This document shows, piece after piece, positions 9,156-18,323 of a DNA stretch of 64,000 bases. The stretch's first letter is position 1; each line of letters starts with the position of its first letter. Source of the DNA: Sphingomonas adhaesiva (GTDB lineage Bacteria > Pseudomonadota > Alphaproteobacteria > Sphingomonadales > Sphingomonadaceae). The stretch covers positions 1-64,000 of the forward strand of contig NZ_NWVC01000003.1 in NCBI RefSeq assembly GCF_002374855.1. Reading direction: 5' to 3'. A program made the translations under genes and the position numbers. The notes under the pieces are model-generated. The model was not told the DNA's origin. It worked only from the letters and a program-made list of their open reading frames with translations, and did not search any database.

Positions 9156-9730
9156 GCGGCGCGGTCCGCGCCGTGGACGTGACGGTGGCGCGCGGCGGGC
9201 GCGTGCTGGTCGAGGGGATCGACCTGGCGGTCGCGCCGGGCGGCGCGGCGGTGGTCGCCGGCCCCAATGGCGTCGGCAAGTCGAGCCTGTTGCGCGTCCT
9301 GGCCGGGCTGCTGCGCCCCGCCGCCGGACATGTCGAGCGCGAGGGGACCGTGGCGTGGATGGGGGAGGCCGCCGCGCTTGACCCCGAACGCGCGCTGGCC
9401 GATGCGCTCGCCTTCTGGGCGGCGCAGGATGCGCGCGCCCTGCCGGACGTGCGCGTCGCCGCGGCGCTGGACGCGATGCTGCTGGGCGATCTGGCCGACG
9501 TGCCGGTACGCTTCCTGTCGACCGGGCAGCGGCGCCGCGCCGCGCTGGCGCGGGTGGTGGCGTCGGGCGCCGACGTGTGGCTGCTCGACGAACCGGCGAG
9601 CGGGCTGGACGCGGGCGCGGTGGAGCGGCTGGAACAGCTGATCGCCGGGCACCGCGCGACTGGCGGCGCGGTGGTGGTGGCCACGCACCAGCCGCTGGCG
9701 CTGCCCGATGCGGCGCAGGTGGCGCTGTGA
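9152..9730 (+). CDS. ccmA: Heme exporter ATP-binding protein CcmA
   Basis: A 192-residue ABC ATPase for cytochrome c maturation, working with CcmB and CcmC to release holo-CcmE. Walker A is GPNGVGKSS, the signature is LSTGQRRR and Walker B is VWLLDEPASGLD. The length fits CcmA. The start is TTG, overlapping the stop of the upstream metallopeptidase gene. ccmB follows with a one-base overlap. No ccmC, ccmD or ccmE is adjacent. Confidence 0.88.
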   Translation: MSGAVRAVDVTVARGGRVLVEGIDLAVAPGGAAVVAGPNGVGKSSLLRVLAGLLRPAAGHVEREGTVAWMGEAAALDPERALADALAFWAAQDARALPDVRVAAALDAMLLGDLADVPVRFLSTGQRRRAALARVVASGADVWLLDEPASGLDAGAVERLEQLIAGHRATGGAVVVATHQPLALPDAAQVAL

Positions 9731-10365
9731 TGGGCGCATTGGTGTGGCGCGACGTGCGGCGCGGCTATGCCGGCGGCGGCGCGACGCTGGTGGTCGCGTT
9801 CTTCCTGCTGGTGACGGTATTGTTCCCGTTCGCGATCGGCCCCGATGCGGCGTTGCTGGCGCGGGTCGGCGGCGGGATCGTGTGGGCTGCGGCGCTGCTG
9901 GCGGCGCTGCTGCCGGTCGAGCGGCTGGTCGCCCCCGATCTGGAGGCGGGGGTGGTCGACCAGCTGGCGGTGCGCGGTGTGTCGCCGGTGACGATCGCGG
10001 CGGCCAAGACGCTGGCGCACTGGATCGCCTTCGCCCCGCCGCTGCTGCTGGCGACGATCCCGGCGGCGGCGCTGCTGAACCTGTCCGGCGACCGGCTGGC
10101 GCTGGTCGCCGCCGGGCTGGCGATCGGCACGCCGGGGCTGGCGGCGCTGGCGGTCACCACCGGCGCGCTGGTCGCGGGGCTGCGCGGCGCGGGCGCGGTG
10201 GCGGGCCTTGTCATGCTGCCGCTGGCAGTGCCGCTGCTGATCTTCGGCGCGGGCGCGATCGACGGCGGGGCGGGCGGGCTGAAGCTGCTGGCCGCGGTCA
10301 GCCTGCTGCTGACGGTCGGCGGGCCGATCGTCGCCGGCGCGGCGATCCGCATGGCGATGGAATAG
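9730..10365 (+). CDS. ccmB: Heme exporter protein CcmB
   Basis: A 211-residue inner-membrane protein with about six hydrophobic segments. It opens with MGALVWRDVRRGYAGG, typical of CcmB, and contains LVAPDLEAGVVDQL, the conserved cytoplasmic region. It forms the membrane part of the CcmAB(C) complex in system I cytochrome c maturation. Its ATG overlaps the last base of the ccmA stop. It converges on the methyltransferase gene with a 9-base gap. The absence of ccmC downstream differs from the common ccmABC order. Confidence 0.87.
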   Translation: MGALVWRDVRRGYAGGGATLVVAFFLLVTVLFPFAIGPDAALLARVGGGIVWAAALLAALLPVERLVAPDLEAGVVDQLAVRGVSPVTIAAAKTLAHWIAFAPPLLLATIPAAALLNLSGDRLALVAAGLAIGTPGLAALAVTTGALVAGLRGAGAVAGLVMLPLAVPLLIFGAGAIDGGAGGLKLLAAVSLLLTVGGPIVAGAAIRMAME

Positions 10366-10374
10366 CCGTCGAAA

Positions 10375-11256
10375 CTATCGCGACCAGCGCGCCCAGATCG
10401 CGGTCGGCAGCGTCAGCCCGCGGGCTTCCTCGCGCACCGCCAGTTCGCCCGCCTCGACCGTGCCCGGCAGGTCCGCGAACGCCTGGCGCAGCATCTCGCC
10501 GATCGCCAGCGCGGACATGCGCACCGCATAGACGGTCAGGAACAGGTAGCGCGATTGCGCGTCCAGCAGTCGGCGGCAATCGGCTATCAGCGCGGGCAGA
10601 TGCTCCTCCAGCCGCCAGATCTCGCCATCCGGGCCGCGCCCGTACTTGGGCGGATCGAGCAGGATGCCGTCGTAGCGCCGCCCGCGCCGCACCTCGCGCG
10701 CGACGAACTTGGCGGCATCGTCGACGATCCAGCGCACCGGCGCATCGGCCAGCCCCGACAGCGCCGCATTGCCGCGCGCCGCCTCGACCGATTTCTTGGA
10801 AGCGTCGACATGCACCATCTTCGCGCCGACCGCCGACATCGCCAGCGTGCCGACCCCGGTATAGCCAAACAGGTTCAGGCATTCGGCCGCGTCCGAGCCG
10901 TCCAGCCGCCCGCGCATCCACGACCATACCGGCGCCATGTCGGGGAAGAAGCCCAGGTGCCGGAACGGTGTGGTCTGCGCGGTGAAGCGCACGCGCGCGT
11001 CGCCTTCTACCCACGCCAGCGGCCAGCCGTCGCGCGGTACCGGTTCGCGGAACTGCCATTGCCCGCCGCCGTCCTCGTCGCTGCCGGGGACGAATTCGCC
11101 ATGCGCCTGCCAGTCGGGCTTCGCGGGCGCCCACAGCGCCTGCGGTTCCGGGCGGATGAAGCGGAACCGGCCATAGCGTTCCAGCTTGCGGCCATGGCCC
11201 GAATCGACCAGCCCGTAATCGGCCCACGGCTCCCCGGTGAGCGTGACCAGCTGCAT
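10375..11256 (-). CDS. Class I SAM-dependent methyltransferase, RlmI/RlmK-like
   Basis: A 293-residue Rossmann methyltransferase. Motif I is LNLFGYTGVGTLAMSAVGA, followed by HVDASKKSV, and the catalytic-type motif is LLDPPKYGRG, as in the 23S rRNA methyltransferases RlmI and RlmK. It lacks the N-terminal PUA domain of RlmI. The exact target base cannot be assigned. Its ATG overlaps the thrC stop by one base (TGATG), so it is the second gene of a thrC operon. Confidence 0.82.
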   Translation of the reverse strand: MQLVTLTGEPWADYGLVDSGHGRKLERYGRFRFIRPEPQALWAPAKPDWQAHGEFVPGSDEDGGGQWQFREPVPRDGWPLAWVEGDARVRFTAQTTPFRHLGFFPDMAPVWSWMRGRLDGSDAAECLNLFGYTGVGTLAMSAVGAKMVHVDASKKSVEAARGNAALSGLADAPVRWIVDDAAKFVAREVRRGRRYDGILLDPPKYGRGPDGEIWRLEEHLPALIADCRRLLDAQSRYLFLTVYAVRMSALAIGEMLRQAFADLPGTVEAGELAVREEARGLTLPTAIWARWSR

Positions 11257-12653
11257 CAGCCGCGCGGCACCGCATGGGCCGCGACGTATCCCGACACCGC
11301 GTCATAGGTCGCGTCCAGCACCGTGAACCGCTCCTCGCGGTCGAACAGGTCGCCGACGCGCGCGGGCAGCGCGGGGCGCACGCCGGTGGCGCGTTCCACC
11401 GCGTCGCGGAACTTGGCGGGATGCGCGGTCGCCAGCGTCACCATCGGCACGCCCGGCGCGGTGTGGCGGCGCGCGGCGGCCAGACCGATCGCGGTGTGCG
11501 GGTCGATCACCTGCGCCGCGGTCTCGCACGCATGGCGCATCGCCAGCGCCATGTCGTCGGCATCGACGCGCTCACCCACGAACAGCCCGGCCGCGCCGTC
11601 GCGCTGCGCATTGGTCAGCTGCATCGCGCGCGTCGCCTCGAACCCCTTCATCTGCCCGGCCAGCGCCGCGCCATCGCGCCCGCCCAGGTCGAACAGCAGC
11701 CGTTCGAAATTGCTCGACACCTGGATATCCATCGACGGCGTCGCGGTCGCCACCACCTGCCGGCTGGAATAATCGCCGCTGGCCAGCGCGCGCGCCAAAA
11801 TGTCGTTGACGTTGGTGGCCACCACCAGCCGGGCCACCGGCAGCCCCATCCTCGCCGCGACATAGCCGGCGAAGACGTCGCCGAAATTGCCGGTCGGCAC
11901 GCTGAACGCCACGCTGCGTCCCGGCGCCCCCAGCCGCACCGCGGCGTAGAAATAATAGACCACCTGCGCCATCAGCCGCGCCCAGTTGATCGAATTGACC
12001 GCCGACAGCCGGAACCGCCTGGCGAAGGCGGCATCGTTGAACATCGCCTTCACCAGCGCCTGCGCGGTGTCGAAATCGCCGCGGATCGCGATATTGTGGA
12101 CGTTGGGCGCGCCCACCGTGGTCATCTGCCGGCGCTGCACGTCGCTGACCCGGCCTTCGGGGTGGAGCATGAAGATGTCGACGCCGGCGCGCCCGGCGAC
12201 CGCGTCGATCGCGGCCGATCCGGTATCGCCGCTGGTCGCGCCGATGATCGTCAGATGCTGGTCCGACCCCTTCAGGAAGCGTTCGAACAACTGCCCCAGC
12301 AATTGCAGCGCCACGTCCTTGAACGCCAGCGTCGGGCCGTGGAACAGTTCCAGCAGCCACTGGTCGTGGTCGATCTGCACCAGCGGGGTGATCGCGGCAT
12401 GATCGAACCGGCCATAGGCGGCGGTGCACAGTTCGGTCAGTTCCTCGCGGGTCAGCGATCCTTCGACGAACGGCATCATCACCGCCACCGCGGTGTCGAC
12501 ATAGCTCAGCCCGGCCAGCGCCGCGATCGCGTCCGGCGACAGCGTCGGCCAGCGTTCGGGCACGTACAGCCCCCCGTCGGAGGCGAGGCCGGCGAGCGTG
12601 ACGCCCGCGAAATCGAGCGAGGGGGCGGTCCCACGGGTACTGACGTAGCGCAT
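11256..12653 (-). CDS. thrC: Threonine synthase
   Basis: A 465-residue PLP enzyme converting O-phosphohomoserine to threonine. The N-terminus MRYVSTRG and the motif GPTLAFKDVALQ, with the PLP-binding Lys, are diagnostic. GATSGDTGSAAI and SVPTGNFGD are the phosphate and cofactor loops. The length matches the longer bacterial class of ThrC. It is the first gene of a two-gene unit with the methyltransferase, divergent from the cyclopropane-fatty-acid synthase gene. Confidence 0.95.
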   Translation of the reverse strand: MRYVSTRGTAPSLDFAGVTLAGLASDGGLYVPERWPTLSPDAIAALAGLSYVDTAVAVMMPFVEGSLTREELTELCTAAYGRFDHAAITPLVQIDHDQWLLELFHGPTLAFKDVALQLLGQLFERFLKGSDQHLTIIGATSGDTGSAAIDAVAGRAGVDIFMLHPEGRVSDVQRRQMTTVGAPNVHNIAIRGDFDTAQALVKAMFNDAAFARRFRLSAVNSINWARLMAQVVYYFYAAVRLGAPGRSVAFSVPTGNFGDVFAGYVAARMGLPVARLVVATNVNDILARALASGDYSSRQVVATATPSMDIQVSSNFERLLFDLGGRDGAALAGQMKGFEATRAMQLTNAQRDGAAGLFVGERVDADDMALAMRHACETAAQVIDPHTAIGLAAARRHTAPGVPMVTLATAHPAKFRDAVERATGVRPALPARVGDLFDREERFTVLDATYDAVSGYVAAHAVPRG

Positions 12654-12761
12654 GGAAGCAGGCGCCTACGTCCTTGGCCGCGCCCATGCAACGCCCGAAG
12701 CGCGCGGCGTGCGGGCGGCAAAGGTTGCGGCGGCGGGTGCCATGGGGTTAGCAAGCGCGGC

Positions 12762-13985
12762 ATGGCGCTCATCGATCACTTCCTGTCGCGCGCGATCCGG
12801 CGTGGCCAGCTCACCCTCACCAAGCCCGATGGCAGCACCGCGACCTTCGGCACCCCCGATCCGGCGCTGGCGCCGGTGTCGTTCACGATCCACGATACCG
12901 GCGTCTATCGCGCGATCCTGGCCGATCCGTCGCTCGGTGTGGCGGAGGCGTTCATGGACGGCCGGCTGACCATTGAGCAGGGCGACATCATGGACCTGCT
13001 GATGCTGGCGACCGGCAATTCGCGCTGGGAGAACGGCGTCAACAACCTGGCGGCGAATCGCTGGCGCACGATCCGGGGGAAGATCCGCCACGCGCTGACC
13101 CGCAATCAGACGATCCGGTCGAAGCGCAACGTGGCGCACCACTACGATCTGTCGGACCGGTTGTACGATCTGTTCCTCGACGCCGACAAACAGTACAGCT
13201 GCGCCTATTACACCGATGCCGCGAACGACCTGGACACCGCGCAGGCCGACAAGAAGGCGCATATCCTCGCCAAGCTGGCGGTCGAGCCGGGGATGCGCGT
13301 GCTCGACATCGGCTGCGGCTGGGGCGGGATGGCGCTGTACATCCACGCCCATACGGGCGCCGAGGTGCTGGGCATCACCCTGTCGGAGGAACAGCTGAAG
13401 GTCGCACGCCGCCGCGCGCAGGAAGCGGGGGTGGCTGACAAGGTGCGGTTCGAGCTGATCGACTATCGCGATATGACCGGCACGTTCGACCGGATCGTGT
13501 CGGTCGGCATGTTCGAACATGTCGGCACCAAGAATTTCCGCACCTATCTGTCGAAATGCCGCGACCTGCTGACCCCGCAGGGCGTCATGCTGCTGCACAC
13601 GATCGGGCGGGCGGACGGGCCGAACTTCACCGACAAGTTCACCGACAAGTACATCTTCCCCGGCGGCTATATCCCGTCGCTGTCGGAAATCCTGGAATCG
13701 AACGATTTCATCCGCTGGTTCGTCACCGATATCGAGGTGCTGCGGCTGCATTACGCGCTGACGCTGCGCGCCTGGTACGACCGGACCGTGGCGCAGAAGG
13801 ACGCGATCGTCGCGCTGTACGACGAACGCTTCTACCGGATGTGGACCTTCTATCTGGCGGGGGCGGCGGCCAGCTTCACCAACGGGTCGCTCGTCAACTA
13901 CCAGATCCAGTTCGCGCGCGACCGCACCACCCTTCCGCTGACGCGCGACTATATGGTCGAGGAGGAGCGTCGGCTGCGCGGATAG
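12762..13985 (+). CDS. cfa: Cyclopropane-fatty-acyl-phospholipid synthase
   Basis: A 407-residue SAM-dependent enzyme that methylenates cis double bonds of membrane phospholipid acyl chains. The SAM-binding motif VLDIGCGWGGMAL is near residue 180, after the HYDLSDRLYDLFLD and YSCAYY active-site region. SVGMFEHVGTKNF and the C-terminal NYQIQFARD are typical. The long open frame upstream (from 11274) is a GC artefact lying antisense to thrC. The start was chosen where the family begins, 108 bases from the divergent thrC start. Confidence 0.9.
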   Translation: MALIDHFLSRAIRRGQLTLTKPDGSTATFGTPDPALAPVSFTIHDTGVYRAILADPSLGVAEAFMDGRLTIEQGDIMDLLMLATGNSRWENGVNNLAANRWRTIRGKIRHALTRNQTIRSKRNVAHHYDLSDRLYDLFLDADKQYSCAYYTDAANDLDTAQADKKAHILAKLAVEPGMRVLDIGCGWGGMALYIHAHTGAEVLGITLSEEQLKVARRRAQEAGVADKVRFELIDYRDMTGTFDRIVSVGMFEHVGTKNFRTYLSKCRDLLTPQGVMLLHTIGRADGPNFTDKFTDKYIFPGGYIPSLSEILESNDFIRWFVTDIEVLRLHYALTLRAWYDRTVAQKDAIVALYDERFYRMWTFYLAGAAASFTNGSLVNYQIQFARDRTTLPLTRDYMVEEERRLRG

Positions 13986-14046
13986 GCGACGCGGCGGGGA
14001 TGGGTGTCACGCCGGACGATATGGAGGTTTCTCGCGAAACACCTTC

Positions 14047-14140
14047 GTCACCCCGGACGTGTTCCGGGGTCCACTGTGCCGCGAAATCAGGCGCTTGCCT
14101 GTGTGCGGAAACGTGGATGCCGGAACTAGTCCGGCATGAC
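14047..14140. repeat. REP-like palindrome pair, copy A1
   Basis: Two 28-base half-elements face each other. 14047-14074 begins GTCACCCCGGACGTG and folds on CCCCGG/CCGGGG. 14113-14140 ends CCGGCATGAC and folds on ATGCCGG/CCGGCAT. A spacer of 38 bases separates them. The same pair, in reverse orientation, lies at 18180-18271. It sits between the CFA synthase gene and the convergent EF-hand gene, where it could also act as a bidirectional terminator. Nothing else is seen in the 231-base gap. Confidence 0.75.
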
Positions 14141-14216
14141 GGCATGGGTTTGGAAACGTCCCGCCTCCGCCGGGGTGACGGGTGTTCCGCGGTGACGGAG
14201 AGCAAGCCGCGGCGGG

Positions 14217-14654
14217 TCACTTCGCCGCGGGCGCGCCCTGGGCCATCGCCTTGGCGGCGGCGCGCGCCTTGGCGGCCTCGGACGCATCGACCTTGCCGTC
14301 GTGGTTGAGGTCGTAGGCGGAAAAGACGGTGCCCATCAGCGCCGCCGATTCGGCCTTGCTGACCTTGCCGTCCTTGTTCGCGTCGGCGCGCGCCATGAAC
14401 AACGCGGCGACGCGCTTGGCGTGGACGGCGTCCAGCGTGCGCCCGCCCGCCATCTTCATGCGCATCATCCGCGCTTCCACCTCGGCCGGCGACAGGAACC
14501 CGTCCTTGTTGGTGTCGGACGCGGCGAATTCGGCGTCCAGCTTGGCGGTGGCGCCCGCGCGGGTTTCCTGCGCGAACGATACCGCGGTCAGCGCGGGGAT
14601 GGACAGGAAGGCGACCAGCGCGGCGGCCAGCGTCGTGGGGGAAGCGGTCTTCAT
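14217..14654 (-). CDS. Exported EF-hand domain protein
   Basis: A 145-residue protein with an N-terminal signal peptide cleaved near SFAQE. Three calcium-binding loops are visible: DTNKDGFLSPAE (about residue 48), DANKDGKVSKAE (about 91) and DLNHDGKVDASE (about 115), each with the Asp/Asn positions and the final Glu of a canonical EF-hand. It presumably binds calcium in the periplasm; no enzyme domain is present. It lies 87 bases downstream of the S46 peptidase gene on the same strand. Confidence 0.85.
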   Translation of the reverse strand: MKTASPTTLAAALVAFLSIPALTAVSFAQETRAGATAKLDAEFAASDTNKDGFLSPAEVEARMMRMKMAGGRTLDAVHAKRVAALFMARADANKDGKVSKAESAALMGTVFSAYDLNHDGKVDASEAAKARAAAKAMAQGAPAAK

Positions 14655-14741
14655 GCCGCGCGCTATCGCGCTGCGCGCTTGTACGCGGGCTGAACGGCCC
14701 CCCGTGCGCGGCTGCGCGGCCGGGGGGCCGTCCGCGGCGCC

Positions 14742-16784
14742 TCAGCGCGCCGCCAGCTCGCGCACCAGCGCGGGCGCGGGATAGACCTTCTCCAGCGCCT
14801 GCTGCACCGCCTGGGTGGAGACGACCACGGTGCGGTTCAGCACCGGGTCGTAGCCGAAATTGCCGCCCAGCGAGTGGATGTTGCCGTCGAACGCCGCGCC
14901 GATCACCGACCCGTCCTTCGCGATCACCGGCGATCCGGAATTGCCACCGATGATGTCGTTGGTGGTGACGAAATCGAACGTCGTGGCCATGTCCAGCCGC
15001 GCCTTGGCCGCGGCATAGCCCTTGGCCAGCACGAACGGCTCCTGCCCGGTCGCGCGCTCGTACAGGCCCGCCAGCGTCGTGCGGTACGGCACCTTCGCGC
15101 CGCGCTCCATCCAGCCATCGACCTTGCCGTAGCTGATGCGCAGCGTGAACGTGGCATCGGGATAATTGCCCGCGCCATAGGCCGCGAAGCGCGCGCGGGC
15201 GAGCTTGGCCTGCGCGGCGGTGACGGGGGCGTCGACCTTCTGCGCATAGGCGGTGCGCAGCGCGCGCGCGGCGGGATCGTTGCGCAGCACGAACTGGATC
15301 AGCGGATCCTTCGACGCGCGCACCGCGGCCATGCCGCCGTCGAACAGCGCCTTGCGGGCGGCCGGGTCGGCCAGCTTCGTGCCGGTGACCAGCCGGTCCG
15401 CCAGCTGCTCGGGCGAATCGCGGCCCAGCAGCGCCTTCACCTGCGGCGAATCGGCGCCCAGATATTCGCGCGTCTTCGACAGCCAGAACGACAGCGCGGT
15501 CTCCTCCAGCCACGGATAGGTCGGCGTGGCGTCGGTCAGCTGCTTGCCCAGCAGCGGCAGCGCCGAATCGGTATAGCCGGGCAGCCGCTCGGCATTGGGC
15601 TTCTCGCGCTCGGCGGCGGCGCGCACGATCGTGCGGGCATAGCCGTACAGCGTCGAGAACATCCCCGCGCGCTGTTCCAGGAAGAAGTGATCCAGCGCGA
15701 TGTCGCGATAGGCGTCGGTCGCGCGGGCGATATCGCCCCACGGATCGCCCAGCCGCTTGCCCGCCTTCGCCTTCAGGTCGGCCTCGTTCGCCTTCAGCTT
15801 GCCCGCAAAGCCCGCATCGTCCAGCGCGCGCGCCTGTCCCCAATAGACCTTGTAGCTGTTCTCGATCCCGAACAGCGTGTCGGCCGCCTCGCGCCGGCGG
15901 TCCGGCGACTGCTCGCTCGCCGCGATCAGCCGGCCGCGCATCTCCGACAGCAACGTCGTCATCAGCGGCAGCGTGAACTGGCGCTGGAACGCCAGCTGGT
16001 CCTGCGTCAGCAGCCGCTGGGTGCGCCCCGGATTGCCGACGACGAACGTCGCCTCGCCCTCGATCGGCGCGCGCGGGTTCCACGTCAGGTGCTGCGGCGT
16101 CGCGGCGGGCTTGCCGTTTTCATAGGCGCGCAGGAACGAGGCATCGAGCGCGTAGCGCGGGAAGTTAAAATTGTCCGGGTCGCCGCCGAAGAACGCCGCG
16201 GCGAATTCCGGCGCCCATACCAGCCGCACGTCGGAATATTTGCGATACCGGTACAGCTTGTACTCGCCGCCGCCGTACAGCGTGACGACCTGGCAGCGCG
16301 TCGTCTCCTTGTCGGTGCACGCCTCCGCCTCGATCGTCGCGATCGCGGCGTCGCGCGCCTTGGTCAGCGCCTCGCCGGTCAGCGTGCCGATCGCCTTCAT
16401 CACGCGCGGGGTGACGTCGGTGATCGCGGTGACCACCTCGGCCTGCTGGCCGGGGCATTTCAGCTCGCGCGCGCGGTCCGCCGCGACGAAGCCGTTGGCC
16501 AGATAGTCGGTGTCCTTCGACGACAGGTCCTGTGCGCATTGCGCGATGCAGTGATGGTTGGTCAGGATCAGCCCCTCGCCACTGACGAACGAGGCGGAAC
16601 AGCCGCCGGTCAGCCGCACCGCGGCGGCCTGCGCGCGGTCCAGCCACGCCTTGTCGGGCGCCCAGCCGTAAGCGGCCTTCATGCGGGCGGCGGGAAAGGC
16701 ATCGAACGTCCACATGCCTTCGTCGGCCAGCGCGGGCGACGCGGTCAGCACCGTCGCCAGCGAAACAGCGGTCAGCTTCTTCAT
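14742..16784 (-). CDS. S46 family dipeptidyl-peptidase (DPP7/DPP11-like)
   Basis: A 680-residue exported serine peptidase that would remove N-terminal dipeptides in the periplasm. The signal peptide ends at [16 protein letters not shown] at the mature N-terminus is typical of S46. The catalytic His is in GLILTNHHC, the Ser is in [10 protein letters not shown] (about residue 614), and DNFNFPRY lies in the Asp region. The start at 16784 was chosen over 16826 because AGGGG lies upstream and the signal peptide begins there. S46 enzymes are known mainly from Bacteroidetes and some Proteobacteria; the DPP7 versus DPP11 preference is not assigned. Confidence 0.88.
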   Translation of the reverse strand: MKKLTAVSLATVLTASPALADEGMWTFDAFPAARMKAAYGWAPDKAWLDRAQAAAVRLTGGCSASFVSGEGLILTNHHCIAQCAQDLSSKDTDYLANGFVAADRARELKCPGQQAEVVTAITDVTPRVMKAIGTLTGEALTKARDAAIATIEAEACTDKETTRCQVVTLYGGGEYKLYRYRKYSDVRLVWAPEFAAAFFGGDPDNFNFPRYALDASFLRAYENGKPAATPQHLTWNPRAPIEGEATFVVGNPGRTQRLLTQDQLAFQRQFTLPLMTTLLSEMRGRLIAASEQSPDRRREAADTLFGIENSYKVYWGQARALDDAGFAGKLKANEADLKAKAGKRLGDPWGDIARATDAYRDIALDHFFLEQRAGMFSTLYGYARTIVRAAAEREKPNAERLPGYTDSALPLLGKQLTDATPTYPWLEETALSFWLSKTREYLGADSPQVKALLGRDSPEQLADRLVTGTKLADPAARKALFDGGMAAVRASKDPLIQFVLRNDPAARALRTAYAQKVDAPVTAAQAKLARARFAAYGAGNYPDATFTLRISYGKVDGWMERGAKVPYRTTLAGLYERATGQEPFVLAKGYAAAKARLDMATTFDFVTTNDIIGGNSGSPVIAKDGSVIGAAFDGNIHSLGGNFGYDPVLNRTVVVSTQAVQQALEKVYPAPALVRELAAR

Positions 16785-16900
16785 CACAACCCCTAGGTAA
16801 TTTTGTTGCGTCGGCTTGTGCGCCAACCCGCCCGCGTCGGCAAGATGGTTGCCCTTATGGGCGCGAGCGCGTAGCGGCCCGCGCGAAAGGAAGCTGCCTC

Positions 16901-18145
16901 ATGACCGATCAGATCAAGCGTCCAACCGGCGAAGCCGGCATCAACCGGGTGGTTCTCGCCTATTCCGGGGGGCTGGACACCAGCGTGATCCTGAAATGGC
17001 TCCAGACCGAATATGGTTGCGAGGTGGTCACCTTCACCGCCGACCTGGGGCAGGGCGAGGAACTGGAACCCGCGCGCGCCAAGGCCGAGCTGATGGGGAT
17101 CAAGCCCGAGCACATCTTCATCGACGACCTGCGCGAGGAATTCGTGAAGGATTACGTCTTCCCGATGATGCGTGCGAACGCGCTGTACGAGGGGCTGTAC
17201 CTGCTCGGCACCTCGATCGCGCGCCCGCTGATCGCGAAGCGGCAGATCGAGATCGCGAAGCTGGTCGGCGCCGACGCGGTCAGCCATGGCGCGACCGGCA
17301 AGGGCAACGATCAGGTCCGCTTCGAACTGGGCTATTATGCGCTCAACCCGGATATCAAGGTGATCGCGCCGTGGCGCGAATGGGACCTGACCAGCCGCAC
17401 GAAGCTGATCGAATTCGCCGAATCGCACCAGATCCCGGTGTCGAAGGACAAGCGCGGCGAGGCGCCATTCTCCACCGACGCCAACCTGCTGCACACCTCG
17501 TCCGAGGGCAAGGTGCTGGAGGATCCGTGGGACGAGGTGCCCGACTATGTCTATTCGCGCACCGTCAACCCGGAGGACGCGCCCGACCAGCCCGAGGTCA
17601 TCACGATCGATTTCGAGCGTGGCGACGGCGTGGCGCTGAACGGCGAGGCGTGCTCGCCCGCGACGCTGCTGGCCAAGCTCAACGATCTGGGCCGCAAGCA
17701 CGGCATCGGCCGCCTCGACCTGGTCGAGAACCGTTTCGTCGGTATGAAGAGCCGCGGCATGTACGAAACGCCCGGCGGCACCATCTACGCCCTGGCGCAC
17801 CGGGGCATCGAGCAGATCACGCTCGATCGCGGCGCCGCGCATCTGAAGGACGAACTGGCGCCGCGCTATGCCGAGCTGGTCTATAACGGCTTCTGGTTCT
17901 CGCCCGAGCGCGAGATGCTGCAGGCGGCGGTCGACCACAGCCAGGAAAAGGTGACGGGCACCGTCCGGCTGAAGCTGTACAAGGGCAACGTCATCGTTAC
18001 CGGCCGCAAGTCGCCGCACTCGCTCTATTCGGAAAAGGTCGTGACGTTCGAGGACGACCAGGGCGCCTACGACCAGCGCGACGCGGCCGGCTTCATCAAG
18101 CTGAACGCGCTGCGCCTGCGCCTGCTGGGGCGGCGCGACCGGTAA
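16901..18145 (+). CDS. argG: Argininosuccinate synthase
   Basis: A 414-residue ATP-dependent ligase joining citrulline and aspartate in arginine synthesis. The PP-motif [18 protein letters not shown] is at the N-terminus; [24 protein letters not shown] and [18 protein letters not shown] follow in family order. AAGGAAG precedes the ATG by about 7 bases. It is a single gene divergent from the S46 peptidase, with the REP pair A2 directly downstream. Confidence 0.97.
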   Translation: MTDQIKRPTGEAGINRVVLAYSGGLDTSVILKWLQTEYGCEVVTFTADLGQGEELEPARAKAELMGIKPEHIFIDDLREEFVKDYVFPMMRANALYEGLYLLGTSIARPLIAKRQIEIAKLVGADAVSHGATGKGNDQVRFELGYYALNPDIKVIAPWREWDLTSRTKLIEFAESHQIPVSKDKRGEAPFSTDANLLHTSSEGKVLEDPWDEVPDYVYSRTVNPEDAPDQPEVITIDFERGDGVALNGEACSPATLLAKLNDLGRKHGIGRLDLVENRFVGMKSRGMYETPGGTIYALAHRGIEQITLDRGAAHLKDELAPRYAELVYNGFWFSPEREMLQAAVDHSQEKVTGTVRLKLYKGNVIVTGRKSPHSLYSEKVVTFEDDQGAYDQRDAAGFIKLNALRLRLLGRRDR

Positions 18146-18179
18146 GTACGGGCGTCACGGCGGCGAGGGCTACCCTGCC

Positions 18180-18271
18180 GTCATGCCGGACGTGTTCCGG
18201 CATCCACCGTGCCGCGCACCATGGGCGTCGATCGTGCGGAACGGTGGACCCCGGAACAGGTCCGGGGTGAC
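18180..18271. repeat. REP-like palindrome pair, copy A2
   Basis: The half-element 18180-18207 (GTCATGCCGGACGTG start) and the half-element 18244-18271 (ending CCGGGGTGAC) are separated by 36 bases. Compared with A1 at 14047-14140 the order is reversed: the ATGC-type half comes first here and the CCCC-type half second, so A2 is A1 in inverted orientation, with only a few differences in the halves. It lies between the 3' ends of argG and the convergent 808-residue gene. Confidence 0.75.
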
Positions 18272-18323
18272 GGCCCGTGCGGGGCGCGGGGCGCGACATT
18301 CGCGCCCCCGCCCCGCGCCCCCG

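Noticed and set aside
11274..12761. Upstream extension of the CFA synthase frame
   Set aside because: It lies antisense to thrC, has a low-complexity Arg/His composition and no homology. The enzyme begins at 12762.
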